Assembly (NCBI GenBank): GCA_030429735.1
Contig: JAUIET010000014.1
Coordinates: 1-64,000, forward strand
Direction: 5' to 3'
Source of the DNA: Gammaproteobacteria bacterium
GTDB lineage: Bacteria; Pseudomonadota; Gammaproteobacteria; Pseudomonadales; JAUIET01
DNA length: 64,000 nt
Shown: piece after piece, positions 56,300 to 64,000 of the stretch
Numbering within the stretch: the stretch's first letter is position 1
Layout: every line of letters begins with the position of its first letter
The notes under the pieces: generated by a model
The model's database searches: none
What the model was told of the DNA's origin: nothing
Seen by the model: only the letters and a program-made list of their open reading frames with translations
Translations under genes and position numbers: made by a program

Positions 56300-56899
56300 A
56301 TGGCTCCATTCTCGCGTCAATGCGCTCCCAGCCTTGCACTAGCTGCAGCCTTGATGCTTGTGCAACTGGCCAACCCGGTTGCCGCGGAAATCAAGAACGA
56401 GCATAAGGTGAAAGCAGCCATTGTCTACAAGCTGTTGCGCTACATAAGCTGGCCTGACCCTGCATCCAGCAGTGACACGATCAGATTGTGCGTTGACTCG
56501 AATGACCCTTATTACACAGCATTTTCCGACCTTGATGGACGCCATGTGCGCGATCAAAAAATTGTTCTGAAAGTCTTGCCAGAGCCAGTGGTGGTTGACG
56601 CATGCCACATCGCATTTACATCGGCAGAGCGCGATCGCACCGCCAATTCTCTAATCGCGCAAGCGGGGAAAGGTGTACTTACTGTTAGTGACTCCAGTCA
56701 GTTTGCTGAACATGGCGGCATGATTAACCTGCTTGTAGAGAACAATCGAGTACGCTTCAAGATTAACCCTCAGGCTGCGTATAAATCGGATCTCAGGATA
56801 AACTCCTCCTTGCTAAGACTGGCTGAAGTTGTAGAAACGGATAGCAAGCCTTCTAAAACCGCTATTAACCTGCACGTTGATTCGGGGGCTTTCGAATGA
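56300..56899 (+). CDS. YfiR family (DUF4154) periplasmic protein
   Basis: This protein has 199 residues from ATG 56300, with a signal peptide ([19 protein letters not shown]). A longer frame from 56240 overlaps the receptor gene. The body ([28 protein letters not shown]) matches YfiR. In Pseudomonas, YfiR is a periplasmic repressor of the membrane cyclase YfiN, releasing it when redox or envelope stress occurs. Here the cyclase role would be taken by the large signalling protein whose start overlaps this stop by four bases (ATGA). Confidence 0.93.
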   Translation: MAPFSRQCAPSLALAAALMLVQLANPVAAEIKNEHKVKAAIVYKLLRYISWPDPASSSDTIRLCVDSNDPYYTAFSDLDGRHVRDQKIVLKVLPEPVVVDACHIAFTSAERDRTANSLIAQAGKGVLTVSDSSQFAEHGGMINLLVENNRVRFKINPQAAYKSDLRINSSLLRLAEVVETDSKPSKTAINLHVDSGAFE

Positions 56900-59800
56900 G
56901 CCTGACCAAATCTAATCACTCGATTGCTGCAAAGCTTCACAGAATCGTGTTTTTTACTCTGGCAAGTTTGTTGTTCGCCGTGCTGGTCAGCAATCTGATT
57001 CTTGATGGCGCCAGTGAGCAGGCCGCAGTCAAGAAAAGGCTGCAGGCCGCTGCAAGCCTGGTTGCGGAAAACAGTGCAACAGCTATGTACTTCGATGATC
57101 GCTCCGAGGCGCAACGGGTACTGAACAGTCTCGACGCAGTGGCGGATATTCGCCAAGGCATTTTGTATGATGTCCACGGCCAGATCTATGCTGAGTTTCG
57201 CAAGAGTGACATGGTTGCAGACGATCAGCGCTTTACTGCCAGTACTCCGATCGCCCCACTGGGGCGCTTTATAGATCGCAGTGTTACTGTCGACGTAACA
57301 ATCGATGATATCGAGCTGGGTCAGCTGTACATTCAATCCGGGCTGAATGGCTTCAGGCAGGTTCTGCATTGGAACCTCAGACTGTCCGCTGCTATTTTTT
57401 TGATCATCATGTTGTTTGGCATTCGGATGTCGAATCGCTTGGAGCGAGCGATAACCAACCCTATTCTTACCCTGGTCAAAGACATGAATGCATTGGCCAA
57501 TTCCAGAAACTTCTCGTACCGGGTTGCCAAACACAGCGAAGACGAAACCGGTGATCTGGTAGACGGTTTTAATCGTCTCCTGGATCAAATTCAAGCGCGC
57601 GACGAGTCTCTTGCGGATCATCAGAAATCGCTTGAATCAACCGTAGAGCGACGAACAAAAGAACTCAGCGCACTCAATGAACAATTGCATGACAATATGC
57701 GGATGCTCACTGAAGCAAAGGAACAGGCAGAGTCGGCCAGCGAGGCAAAGAGTGAATTTCTGGCCAATATGAGCCATGAAATAAGAACACCAATAAACGG
57801 TGTGCTGGGCATGACAGAATTGCTGCAGAACACACCGATGAATGACAAACAGCACTACTTCGCAGAAACCATTCACACGTCTGCAAAATCCTTGCTGAAC
57901 ATAATCAACGACATACTCGACTTCTCAAAAATCGAAGCGGGTTCATTGTCAATGGAGTCCATACCGTTTCATTTCGGCCGTTTAATCGAAGATTGCGCCG
58001 CCATCATGGCCGGTCAGGCTCACAAGAAGAACATTGAACTGATCACTGACATTCCCGCCGATGAACAGTTCATTGTTATGGGCGATCCGCATCGTCTGGG
58101 CCAGGTTCTCAATAACTTTATCAGCAACGCCATCAAGTTTACCGAAGAGGGTGAGGTTGTTGTTGCTCTTAATTCCCTACACAAGGAAGATGGCCTGCAA
58201 ACCATTCAATGCCAGGTGTTCGATACCGGTATCGGTATGTCCGAAAGCGTGCTTGGTGAAATATTTGAGTCCTTCCGGCAAGCCGATGGGTCTACCACAC
58301 GCCTTTATGGCGGCACTGGCTTGGGCTTGAGTATCACCAAGCAGTTGATTGAGCTGATGGGCGGTACTATTGAGGTGAGCAGCACACCCGGTATCGGTTC
58401 CACGTTTTCTTTCCAGCTGACATTGCCAGTGGCAGAAGGCAGTCACGATCTGGACGCCAACAATTTCAGCCTGGAAGGCTTGCACGTACTGATCGTTGAC
58501 GATAACGAAACCAATCGAGACATTCTTGCGCATCTGGCATCAACCTGGAAAATGTCGTTTGCAATCGCCGAGAATGGTCAGCAAGCGATAGACATTCTGG
58601 CCAGCCCGTCGGGGCAATATCTTGAACTGGTTCTGCTTGATCAAAACATGCCGTACATGGATGGTATTCAGGTTGCCGGTTGGATCGAACAAAACCTGCC
58701 ACATCTAGCGGTAATAATGCTGTCGTCGATCGATGGTGTGGGTGATGAAACTGCAGAACTCAGCTGCGTGTATTCAGCAATCACAAAACCGGTACGACAC
58801 ACCGAATTATTCAGTGCCATTGCCTCCCTGGTTGTTCAGCAAGAAGCCAGCGAAGAAATTCAGCAAGCGGAGGCTGTGCTGCCTGTTGCGCAGCATTATG
58901 ACGGCAGAGACGCCAGATTATTGGTCGCAGAGGACAATCTGATCAATCAGGAAGTCGTGCTTGGCATGCTAGAACAGTTTGCATGCACGGTTGAGCTTGT
59001 TGAGAATGGTGCGGACGCACTAACCAGGCGTTTTGAAAAAGAATATGATCTTATCTTGATGGATTGCCAGATGCCGGTACTGGATGGCTACGCGGCAACT
59101 GAGCAAATACGACAGCAGGAAGTCGAGCAAGGCCTGGACGCCATACCTATTATTGCACTTACGGCCAACGTCCTGAAGGGCGACCGTGAAAAATGCATCA
59201 ATGCAGGCATGTCCGACTTCCTGAGTAAGCCGTTTGAACAGAATGACCTGTACAGAGTGATTAACACCTGGTTGCCCGAGCAAGATCTTCGTCCGCGCAA
59301 CGCTGCCAATGACGAGTTGGAGGACGAGACCCAAAGGCGTCTAGTTAGCTCCGTTGATGCAACGGCTATTGACAAATTGCGCACCCTGCAGCGCCCCGGA
59401 CAACCTGACATTGTCAAGAAACTGGTTGGCAATTTTCTGGACACTATCGCGGCCAGTTTGTCTGATATCCAGGAAGCTTTTATTGATGGCGACGGCAATA
59501 GAATCCATCAGTACACGCACCCATTGAAATCAACTGCGGCCACTCTGGGCGCGCATCACCTGGCAGAACTGCTAACCCGAATAGATGACACTTGCCGACA
59601 AGGAAGTATTGCCGGCTGCTCGGTGCTGCTGCAAGACGTTGAGGAAGAAGTGCAGCTTGTGTGCAGCGAACTGGCACCCTATGCGACAAGCGAAGAAAAA
59701 AACACCGTCGTCGGTGATCACGCCACTACTGAGGCAGAGTCGCTTCCGTATGCAGACAACGGTCTGGCTTTGATAGTTGATGATGATGCCAATATGCGCC

Positions 59801-61872
59801 TTGTCGCGCGGGGCGCGCTTGAAAACGCGCAATTCTCAGTGATTGAGGCCGACAATGGCCAAAACGCTCTACGTCTGTTTGAGGAACACGACGTAGACGT
59901 TGTGCTACTTGACGTCGAAATGCCGGACATGGACGGCTTTGAGGTATGCGCGACACTGCGCTCAAGCGATAGAGGAACCTACACACCAATCATCATGATG
60001 ACTGGCCGCAATGATGTCGACGCTATCAATAAGGCCTACGATTTTGGCGCAACCGACTTTAGTACAAAGCCCATCCATCCTGAGTTGCTGTGCCAGCGAG
60101 TACTTTATATTCACCGCGCGCAACACGCCATGGTGGAAGTGCGCGAAAACGCGAGGCGTCTGAAGGCGGCCCAACAAGCAGCCAAACTGGGGTATTGGGA
60201 ATGGCGTAGTGCTGATTCCACGGGCTTCATCAGCGAAGAAATGCTGGGCTTTTTCGGCCATACCAATGACAGTTATTCGGGTGACCCGCGTGACTTGATC
60301 AAGCTGCTGGAAGAGTCGCAGCAGGCGCCCTTTCTGCAGCTGCTGCAGAACGGTGAAATCGATCAGCGAACCAAACACATGGAACTGCATGTAACCTTGA
60401 GCAACGGCGAACAGCGCTACCTCCAACAGCAGGTTGAAATGATTCCGGACAGCGGTAGTCTGCTCGGAACGGTACTCGATATTACCGAAAAACGGCAAGC
60501 AGAAAACAAGATTTTTAACCTCGCAAACCTCGACGCTGTAACCGGCCTGCCAAATCGCAACATGCTGGTCTCACAACTCGATGGCCTGATTAATCGATAC
60601 AGTCGCGACAACAAATCCTTTGCAATTATCACCGTGCAGTTTTGTGAGCTCAGGAGAGTCAGGGATACTTACGGGCCAAATGTTGTTCAGTCTCTGGTAA
60701 AGATTGCCGTGGATCGATTACAAACGGATGTGCGAAGCTCTGACCTGATCATGAGCAACGCAAGCAGTGAGAGCGCCATACCGGGCTGGAACGGTATAAT
60801 GCATTTGTCAGATGACGAGTTTGTTGTGATCCTCCACGACTTACGCAAACCCTCAGACGCGGCGTCATTGGCGGATCGTCTGGCCGACACACTCACCGAC
60901 AGTTACGATGTAGATAACCACATCATATTCCTGTACGCGAAAGCGGGTATCGTTCTCTATCCGGAAAATGGCGTTGATTCTGAATCGCTTCTTCGAAACT
61001 CAACGGCAGCCCTGAAGCAGGCAAAAGACCTGAATGCCGGAAATTACCACTTTTATTCAGAGACCCAGAACGAAAAGGCAGTGGAAATTCTGGCGCTTGA
61101 GAGCGAGCTTAGAAAGGCGATTCTCGACAAGCCATTCGAGCTCTATTACCAGCCAAAGGTACACAACAGCAGCCTGCAACCATACGGAGCTGAGGCACTG
61201 ATACGCTGGATACATCCCGAGAGAGGTTTTATTTCCCCCGCTACCTTTATTCCACTTGCCGAAGACATGGGCCTGATGGCCGACATCGGTACCTGGGTAC
61301 TGGAGCAAGCTATAAAACAATGCGCACAGTGGCAGAAACAGGGCATTATTGACCTGGTCGTATCTGTAAACGTTGCGCCTCAGCAGCTGTACTCTACTGA
61401 TTTGCCGGCTTTATGCAGCGAATTACTCACGGAGTACTCAGTCGCCCCTCACCTTATTGAACTTGAAATCACCGAAGGCAGTTTGATTGAGGATGTGGAG
61501 CACAGCGTGCAAACTCTTGCCCAATTGAAGAATATTGGGGTATCAATAGCGCTGGATGACTTTGGTACCGGCTACTCATCATTGAGCTATCTGAAGAAAT
61601 TCTGGCTGGACGTGCTAAAGATCGACCAATCGTTTATTCGCGACTTATTGGTTGAACCACAAGACGCTGCTATCGTAGAGTCCACAATTAACCTGGCACA
61701 CAAACTGGGCATGACAGTGGTTGCAGAAGGCGTGGAAGAGGTAGAACACTTGCGCTGGCTGACTGAACACGGTTGTGATGCCACCCAGGGTTATTACTTC
61801 AGCCCACCGCTTAGCGCTGGAAAATTTGAAGCGTGGCTGGCCGAGTTTAATCCGAAAAAACGCTCGGCTTGA
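56896..61872 (+). CDS. Giant hybrid kinase with three REC, Hpt, PAS, GGDEF and EAL domains
   Basis: This is a 1658-residue inner-membrane signalling protein. Two helices (about 17-37 and 158-178) flank a CHASE8-like periplasmic domain, where YfiR would bind. HAMP follows, then HisKA with H294 in [16 protein letters not shown], HATPase, REC1 (Asp in [11 protein letters not shown]), REC2 ([13 protein letters not shown]), Hpt ([15 protein letters not shown]), REC3 ([13 protein letters not shown]), a PAS-like stretch, GGDEF and EAL. The GGDEF signature is degraded to LSDDEF, so cyclase activity is doubtful; the EAL motifs (YGAEALIRW and DDFGTGYSS) are intact, so it probably degrades c-di-GMP. The full relay is inside one chain. 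It is the last gene of the receptor-YfiR operon. Confidence 0.95.
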   Translation: MSLTKSNHSIAAKLHRIVFFTLASLLFAVLVSNLILDGASEQAAVKKRLQAAASLVAENSATAMYFDDRSEAQRVLNSLDAVADIRQGILYDVHGQIYAEFRKSDMVADDQRFTASTPIAPLGRFIDRSVTVDVTIDDIELGQLYIQSGLNGFRQVLHWNLRLSAAIFLIIMLFGIRMSNRLERAITNPILTLVKDMNALANSRNFSYRVAKHSEDETGDLVDGFNRLLDQIQARDESLADHQKSLESTVERRTKELSALNEQLHDNMRMLTEAKEQAESASEAKSEFLANMSHEIRTPINGVLGMTELLQNTPMNDKQHYFAETIHTSAKSLLNIINDILDFSKIEAGSLSMESIPFHFGRLIEDCAAIMAGQAHKKNIELITDIPADEQFIVMGDPHRLGQVLNNFISNAIKFTEEGEVVVALNSLHKEDGLQTIQCQVFDTGIGMSESVLGEIFESFRQADGSTTRLYGGTGLGLSITKQLIELMGGTIEVSSTPGIGSTFSFQLTLPVAEGSHDLDANNFSLEGLHVLIVDDNETNRDILAHLASTWKMSFAIAENGQQAIDILASPSGQYLELVLLDQNMPYMDGIQVAGWIEQNLPHLAVIMLSSIDGVGDETAELSCVYSAITKPVRHTELFSAIASLVVQQEASEEIQQAEAVLPVAQHYDGRDARLLVAEDNLINQEVVLGMLEQFACTVELVENGADALTRRFEKEYDLILMDCQMPVLDGYAATEQIRQQEVEQGLDAIPIIALTANVLKGDREKCINAGMSDFLSKPFEQNDLYRVINTWLPEQDLRPRNAANDELEDETQRRLVSSVDATAIDKLRTLQRPGQPDIVKKLVGNFLDTIAASLSDIQEAFIDGDGNRIHQYTHPLKSTAATLGAHHLAELLTRIDDTCRQGSIAGCSVLLQDVEEEVQLVCSELAPYATSEEKNTVVGDHATTEAESLPYADNGLALIVDDDANMRLVARGALENAQFSVIEADNGQNALRLFEEHDVDVVLLDVEMPDMDGFEVCATLRSSDRGTYTPIIMMTGRNDVDAINKAYDFGATDFSTKPIHPELLCQRVLYIHRAQHAMVEVRENARRLKAAQQAAKLGYWEWRSADSTGFISEEMLGFFGHTNDSYSGDPRDLIKLLEESQQAPFLQLLQNGEIDQRTKHMELHVTLSNGEQRYLQQQVEMIPDSGSLLGTVLDITEKRQAENKIFNLANLDAVTGLPNRNMLVSQLDGLINRYSRDNKSFAIITVQFCELRRVRDTYGPNVVQSLVKIAVDRLQTDVRSSDLIMSNASSESAIPGWNGIMHLSDDEFVVILHDLRKPSDAASLADRLADTLTDSYDVDNHIIFLYAKAGIVLYPENGVDSESLLRNSTAALKQAKDLNAGNYHFYSETQNEKAVEILALESELRKAILDKPFELYYQPKVHNSSLQPYGAEALIRWIHPERGFISPATFIPLAEDMGLMADIGTWVLEQAIKQCAQWQKQGIIDLVVSVNVAPQQLYSTDLPALCSELLTEYSVAPHLIELEITEGSLIEDVEHSVQTLAQLKNIGVSIALDDFGTGYSSLSYLKKFWLDVLKIDQSFIRDLLVEPQDAAIVESTINLAHKLGMTVVAEGVEEVEHLRWLTEHGCDATQGYYFSPPLSAGKFEAWLAEFNPKKRSA

Positions 61873-61887
61873 GCGACAGTCAGGGAA

Positions 61888-63231
61888 TCATACATCAAGC
61901 CCATGTTTACGTAGACACGTGCGTAGGCTTTCCAGCTTTACTGGTTTTGCTAGAAAGTCCGACATGCCGGCGGCAACACAACGACGGCGTTCTTCTTCCA
62001 ACACATTCGCCGTCATTGCAATAATATGTGGCGCGTGATCCATCTTCTCCAGTATTTCTTGGCAAGCGTCAATGCCATTGGTTCTTGGCATTTGCAAGTC
62101 CATGAGCACAATATCGAAGCGCCCTTCACACGCCAGCTGCACGGCTTGTGCTCCGTCAATCGCAATGCACACCTGGCAACCCAGTTTCTCCAGCATTCGC
62201 TGGGCAATCATTTGATTGATATCATTGTCCTCTGCAACCAACACGCGTGGTTGCGCGCTCTCGGTGGCAAAGCCCGAATCGCTTATGGCACGCATAGGCA
62301 TGACTTGGTCGCTAACCGCAGGCAATGGCAGCCTAACGATAAAAGCACTGCCGACGCCAATACGTGATTCCACCTCAATGCCGCCATCCATTTCGTCGAC
62401 CAACTTCTTGACCAGAGCCAGGCCAAGCCCGGTTTGCTGTGAACCGTCAACCACAATACTGCTGCCCATTTTATAGGCTTCGAATACAGATTCACGCTCA
62501 GCCAGTGGTATACCGGGGCCGTCGTCACGAACAGTAAAAGCAATGACTCCAGGGTTGCCGGGATCTTTCTCAACCGACAAATTCACTGAGCCTTGCGATG
62601 TAAACTTAATTGCATTGCCAAGCAGATTAAGTAGAATTTGCGACAATCTAAGCGCATCACACTGCACCTTTTCTGGCACTTCCGGGTCTATTTGATAGTC
62701 AAGCTTCGCCCCATTGACATTGGAAAAGCGTACAATTCGAAAGCAGGTTTCGACCGTATCGCCAAGGCGTGTAACACGATGTTCAGGCGTACCTTGCAAA
62801 TCGTCTGGTTTGTTGATCGTAACAATATTCTCTACCACGTCACTGGCACTTTGCGCCGACTGCTCTAATTGAGCCAGTTCACGCAATTGCCTTGGCGACG
62901 ACAACTGTTTACGCAGCTCGCTAACACCTGCCAATACGGCAGTGATTGGATTTCGCACCTCATGACTTAATACTCGAACATAGGTAATCAGTGTTTGCCG
63001 GCTCTGCTCCGCCTGCTCCCGTTCCAATCTGACCGCCAAGCGGATCTTGTTGAGCAAAGCAATTGCGATCATTAACAGTAACGACATCACAACAAACAAT
63101 GCGCCCAAAGCAATTGCCATGGTGGCGGAACTTTCGGCTAAAAATATTGCTATCAACGCAAGCACGCACAACGTGACCACCGCTATTGCGGCAAGCTGAT
63201 TCAATTGACGAAAATAATGATCCACTATCAT
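61888..63231 (-). CDS. Hybrid sensor histidine kinase with C-terminal receiver
   Basis: This 447-residue protein has two adjacent membrane helices near the N-terminus (residues 11-30 and 35-57), almost no periplasmic loop, then HisKA with the phospho-acceptor His in RVLSHEVRNPITAVLAG, an ATPase domain (GLGLALVKKLVDEMDGG), and a receiver with Asp in DIVLMDLQMPRTNG. It lacks an Hpt domain, so an Hpt protein elsewhere should pass the phosphate on; the Hpt of the neighbouring giant kinase is possible. It converges with that kinase gene, 15 bases apart. The signal is unknown, perhaps membrane-derived. Confidence 0.93.
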   Translation of the reverse strand: MIVDHYFRQLNQLAAIAVVTLCVLALIAIFLAESSATMAIALGALFVVMSLLLMIAIALLNKIRLAVRLEREQAEQSRQTLITYVRVLSHEVRNPITAVLAGVSELRKQLSSPRQLRELAQLEQSAQSASDVVENIVTINKPDDLQGTPEHRVTRLGDTVETCFRIVRFSNVNGAKLDYQIDPEVPEKVQCDALRLSQILLNLLGNAIKFTSQGSVNLSVEKDPGNPGVIAFTVRDDGPGIPLAERESVFEAYKMGSSIVVDGSQQTGLGLALVKKLVDEMDGGIEVESRIGVGSAFIVRLPLPAVSDQVMPMRAISDSGFATESAQPRVLVAEDNDINQMIAQRMLEKLGCQVCIAIDGAQAVQLACEGRFDIVLMDLQMPRTNGIDACQEILEKMDHAPHIIAMTANVLEEERRRCVAAGMSDFLAKPVKLESLRTCLRKHGLDV

Positions 63232-63264
63232 CCCGTTACTTCTTGCTCGACCACTAATCGCACA

Positions 63265-63939
63265 TTAATGCAACCTAACAGTAGGCCCAATGGGCATAAA
63301 ATCACCAGGGTTTTTGTTTGCTGCATTATTCACCTTGGTGGACAACGGGGTGACTAAGAGAGGTGCGTAGCAACCTGGTAAAAAACCTGAGAACGATAAG
63401 GACAATTCCTGACTGTCGTCCAGCCAAAGCGTCGTCTCGGTCGCGCTAAGCATCACCGGCATCCTGCTGTGAATAGGCTCAAAAGCAGGATTGGCCGCCT
63501 TGGTAACAATTGCGCACGACAAGATATTCTCGTTATTGATTACAGTGCGTTCGAACACCGCCGCAAATGCGATGGCCGATGCCTCTAATTGAATTTGCTG
63601 TGCTTGCTTGCCACTATCTGTTTTTTGCCATTCAATAAATGAGCTGGCAGGAACCACCCCTCGTTGTCGTTGAAACGGCTTCGCAAATGCACGACTTGAG
63701 AGCAAATTCTCGCTGCGTGCATTAAACATTGAATACCTGGTGTTGATCTCCTTCGCCCAGCTGGGCAGCAACCACCACCGAGCGTCCTGTACTGTACGCG
63801 TACCATTATCCTCAAAAATCAAGGAAACAGGCTCAGTCGGGGCAATATTCATTCGCGTTTGCAAATGAAGGTCTACATCCAGACTCTCGAGCAGACCGGC
63901 CAGAAATGGGTCATCCACAATATTAAACCGACCGCACAT
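63265..63939 (-). CDS. SRAP domain protein (HMCES/YedK family)
   Basis: This 224-residue protein begins MCGRF; after removal of Met, Cys2 forms a thiazolidine link with abasic sites in single-stranded DNA, protecting them during replication. Other active-site residues of the family are visible: Asn in FNARSEN, Glu in SSFIEWQ and His in EPIHSRMPVML. The start is fixed by the need for Cys2. It stands 33 bases upstream of the hybrid kinase on the same strand. The remaining 61 bases of the window show no gene. Confidence 0.93.
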   Translation of the reverse strand: MCGRFNIVDDPFLAGLLESLDVDLHLQTRMNIAPTEPVSLIFEDNGTRTVQDARWWLLPSWAKEINTRYSMFNARSENLLSSRAFAKPFQRQRGVVPASSFIEWQKTDSGKQAQQIQLEASAIAFAAVFERTVINNENILSCAIVTKAANPAFEPIHSRMPVMLSATETTLWLDDSQELSLSFSGFLPGCYAPLLVTPLSTKVNNAANKNPGDFMPIGPTVRLH

Positions 63940-64000
63940 GCGTCTATTCCACTGCTGCTATCACTCCTCGCAATATACCCGAATATCGAGCAATTGCCAT

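Noticed and set aside
56770..57621. 283-residue open frame on the minus strand inside the giant kinase gene
   Set aside because: It lies wholly antisense to strong coding sequence (YfiR end and kinase start), has no recognisable domain and no start signals.
61888..63231. Hybrid kinase as part of the receptor-YfiR operon
   Set aside because: It is on the opposite strand and convergent with the operon, so any link is functional at most.

Overview
The window looks like chromosomal DNA from a free-living, probably aquatic or marine, gammaproteobacterium. This is inferred from gene content: RimO, RsmE, DUF2333 and DUF2244 proteins, several TonB-dependent receptors, c-di-GMP signalling proteins and many lipid or terpenoid oxidation enzymes. 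No rRNA, tRNA, CRISPR array, prophage or integrase gene was seen.

Layout. 1-375: a gene-free stretch of modular repeats ending in AAGGGACAC. 376-5339 (+): diguanylate cyclase, a decayed SDR, an acyl-CoA synthetase, and a VWA/membrane-DnaJ pair. 5332-18984 (-): an AruH-like aminotransferase coupled to a ureohydrolase, a DUF885 lipoprotein, a PQQ dehydrogenase broken by an in-frame TAG, a hybrid histidine kinase with two Hpt domains plus its REC-GGDEF-EAL partner, an orphan membrane-fusion protein and an exported amidohydrolase. 19153-28880: SDR, TonB receptor, SnoaL-like protein, KstD-like flavoprotein, DUF1254/1214 protein and ABC exporter. 28876-31445: a 186-bp nested palindrome, then a two-gene operon in which both genes are interrupted by one in-frame TGA exactly at a redox-active cysteine position. 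31562-41734: a GMC oxidoreductase operon, retropepsin-like protease, two enoyl-CoA hydratases, TetR regulator, cytochrome P450, HDOD protein, DUF1295 and DUF2333 proteins. 41736-47320: Nudix, MMPL/RND exporter, a small membrane protein, a second copy of the AAGGGACAC repeat, acyl-CoA dehydrogenase and thioredoxin reductase. 47452-54017: a bacterial cereblon-like CULT-domain protein, RluA-type pseudouridine synthase, DUF2244, RimO, RsmE, Yip1, MsrA and a sterol-desaturase-like membrane enzyme. 54205-63939: TonB receptor, YfiR protein, a 1658-residue hybrid kinase/GGDEF/EAL protein, another hybrid kinase and an SRAP (HMCES/YedK) protein.

Main conclusions. (1) 29010-30917 most plausibly encodes two selenoproteins: an AhpD-like protein with CFYU and a peroxiredoxin-like protein with UPFC, behind a good sigma70-type promoter. 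They are split by annotation that reads TGA only as stop. (2) 47452-47868 is a compact CULT protein with the full tri-tryptophan cage and zinc cysteines in the spacing of human cereblon. (3) The nested palindrome at 28876-29061 contains the 3' ends of two converging genes. (4) Short modular repeats at 1-247 and 45098-45195 look like a mobile, transposase-free element family. (5) Three separate c-di-GMP/phosphorelay modules suggest heavy investment in surface or biofilm decisions. The acyl-CoA synthetase, KstD-like flavoprotein, P450, hydratases, dehydrogenases and receptors are consistent with growth on lipids, steroids or terpenoids, but no complete pathway is visible.
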